From Parahoeflea olei (lineage in GTDB: Bacteria; Pseudomonadota; Alphaproteobacteria; Rhizobiales; Rhizobiaceae), in assembly GCF_001703635.1 (NCBI RefSeq), contig NZ_LQZT01000001.1, forward strand, positions 1-64,000: DNA of 64,000 nucleotides, given 5' to 3'. How positions within the stretch are numbered: position 1 is the stretch's first letter; each line of letters begins with the position of its first letter. Both the position numbers and the translations under genes were made by a program. Positions 63,953 to 64,000 of the stretch are shown here, in pieces. The notes beneath the pieces are model-generated. The model saw nothing but the letters and a program-made list of their open reading frames with translations, did not search any database and was not told where the DNA came from.

Positions 63953-64000
63953 TCAGAACACGCTCATCGTTGGGGGCGGCGTGCAGCGGCCGAAGGGGCC
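63953..64000 (-). CDS. Possible 3' end of a gene running off the right edge
   Basis: The minus strand has an open frame from the window edge for 15 codons, ending CTPPPTMSVF and a TGA at 63953-63955. It is too short to identify. The stretch between it and the helicase start (63777-63952) shows no gene. Confidence 0.25.
   Translation of the reverse strand, partial: GPFGRCTPPPTMSVF

Overview
The window is a 64 kb piece of a GC-rich alphaproteobacterial chromosome. Gene content and order (petABC with apt, trmL and hemF nearby, petP/petR-type regulators, DUF1127, a long type-II LeuA, a MoxR-DUF58-DUF4159 block) fit the Hyphomicrobiales (Rhizobiales). A predicted glucosylglycerol operon suggests a marine or salt-tolerant member. 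Almost everything looks like core chromosome. No rRNA or tRNA gene, insertion sequence, prophage or CRISPR array was seen. Start codons were chosen by Shine-Dalgarno spacing and family length; several are TTG or GTG.

0-5.8 kb: the 5' part of ilvE, divergent from a MarR/response regulator/histidine kinase set (petP, petR and a kinase). A minus-strand run follows: ubiK, ybjN-like, proC, csaA. 6-14.4 kb: plus-strand lgt, a MidA-type methyltransferase, pgeF, an M24-fold protein that has lost its metal ligands, a lipoprotein, prs, then rplY and pth. rplY has a terminator-like hairpin in its leader. 14.4-20.2 kb: a small membrane protein, an SDR/AraC divergent pair, ychF, a DUF2892 protein, two MaoC proteins and apt.

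20.4-29.1 kb: the cytochrome bc1 operon petABC with its own promoter and terminator, then three tandem MsbA-type ABC exporters, two of which share a sharply bounded near-identical 3' segment. 29.4-36.7 kb: trmL, a glyoxalase-like gene under a SoxR box next to soxR, a VapBC-like pair, hemF, a J-domain-like protein, cca, a CoA-type Nudix hydrolase and a DUF1285 protein. 36.8-43.7 kb: the four-gene MoxR block. 43.7-49.2 kb: DUF1127/EamA divergent from a LysR gene, then gpsA, a HAD phosphatase and ggpS. Together these three would make glycerol-3-phosphate, glucosylglycerol-phosphate and glucosylglycerol.

49.3-64 kb: a GNAT protein, a glutathionyl-hydroquinone reductase-like protein, an ABC-2 exporter pair, an AT-rich 64-codon orphan, Nudix and phosphoesterase genes, an alpha/beta hydrolase and leuA. 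leuA is preceded by an apparently leaderless Leu-rich mini-ORF. A Phd/PIN toxin-antitoxin pair with a perfect palindromic operator, a palindromic repeat element, a GNAT gene, rsgA, a clpP paralogue and a DEAD-box helicase complete the window. The items most worth follow-up are the leuA leader, the glucosylglycerol operon with an inverted repeat over its start codon, the rplY leader hairpin, the ABC gene-conversion tract, the petR/petABC link and the SoxR-box promoter.
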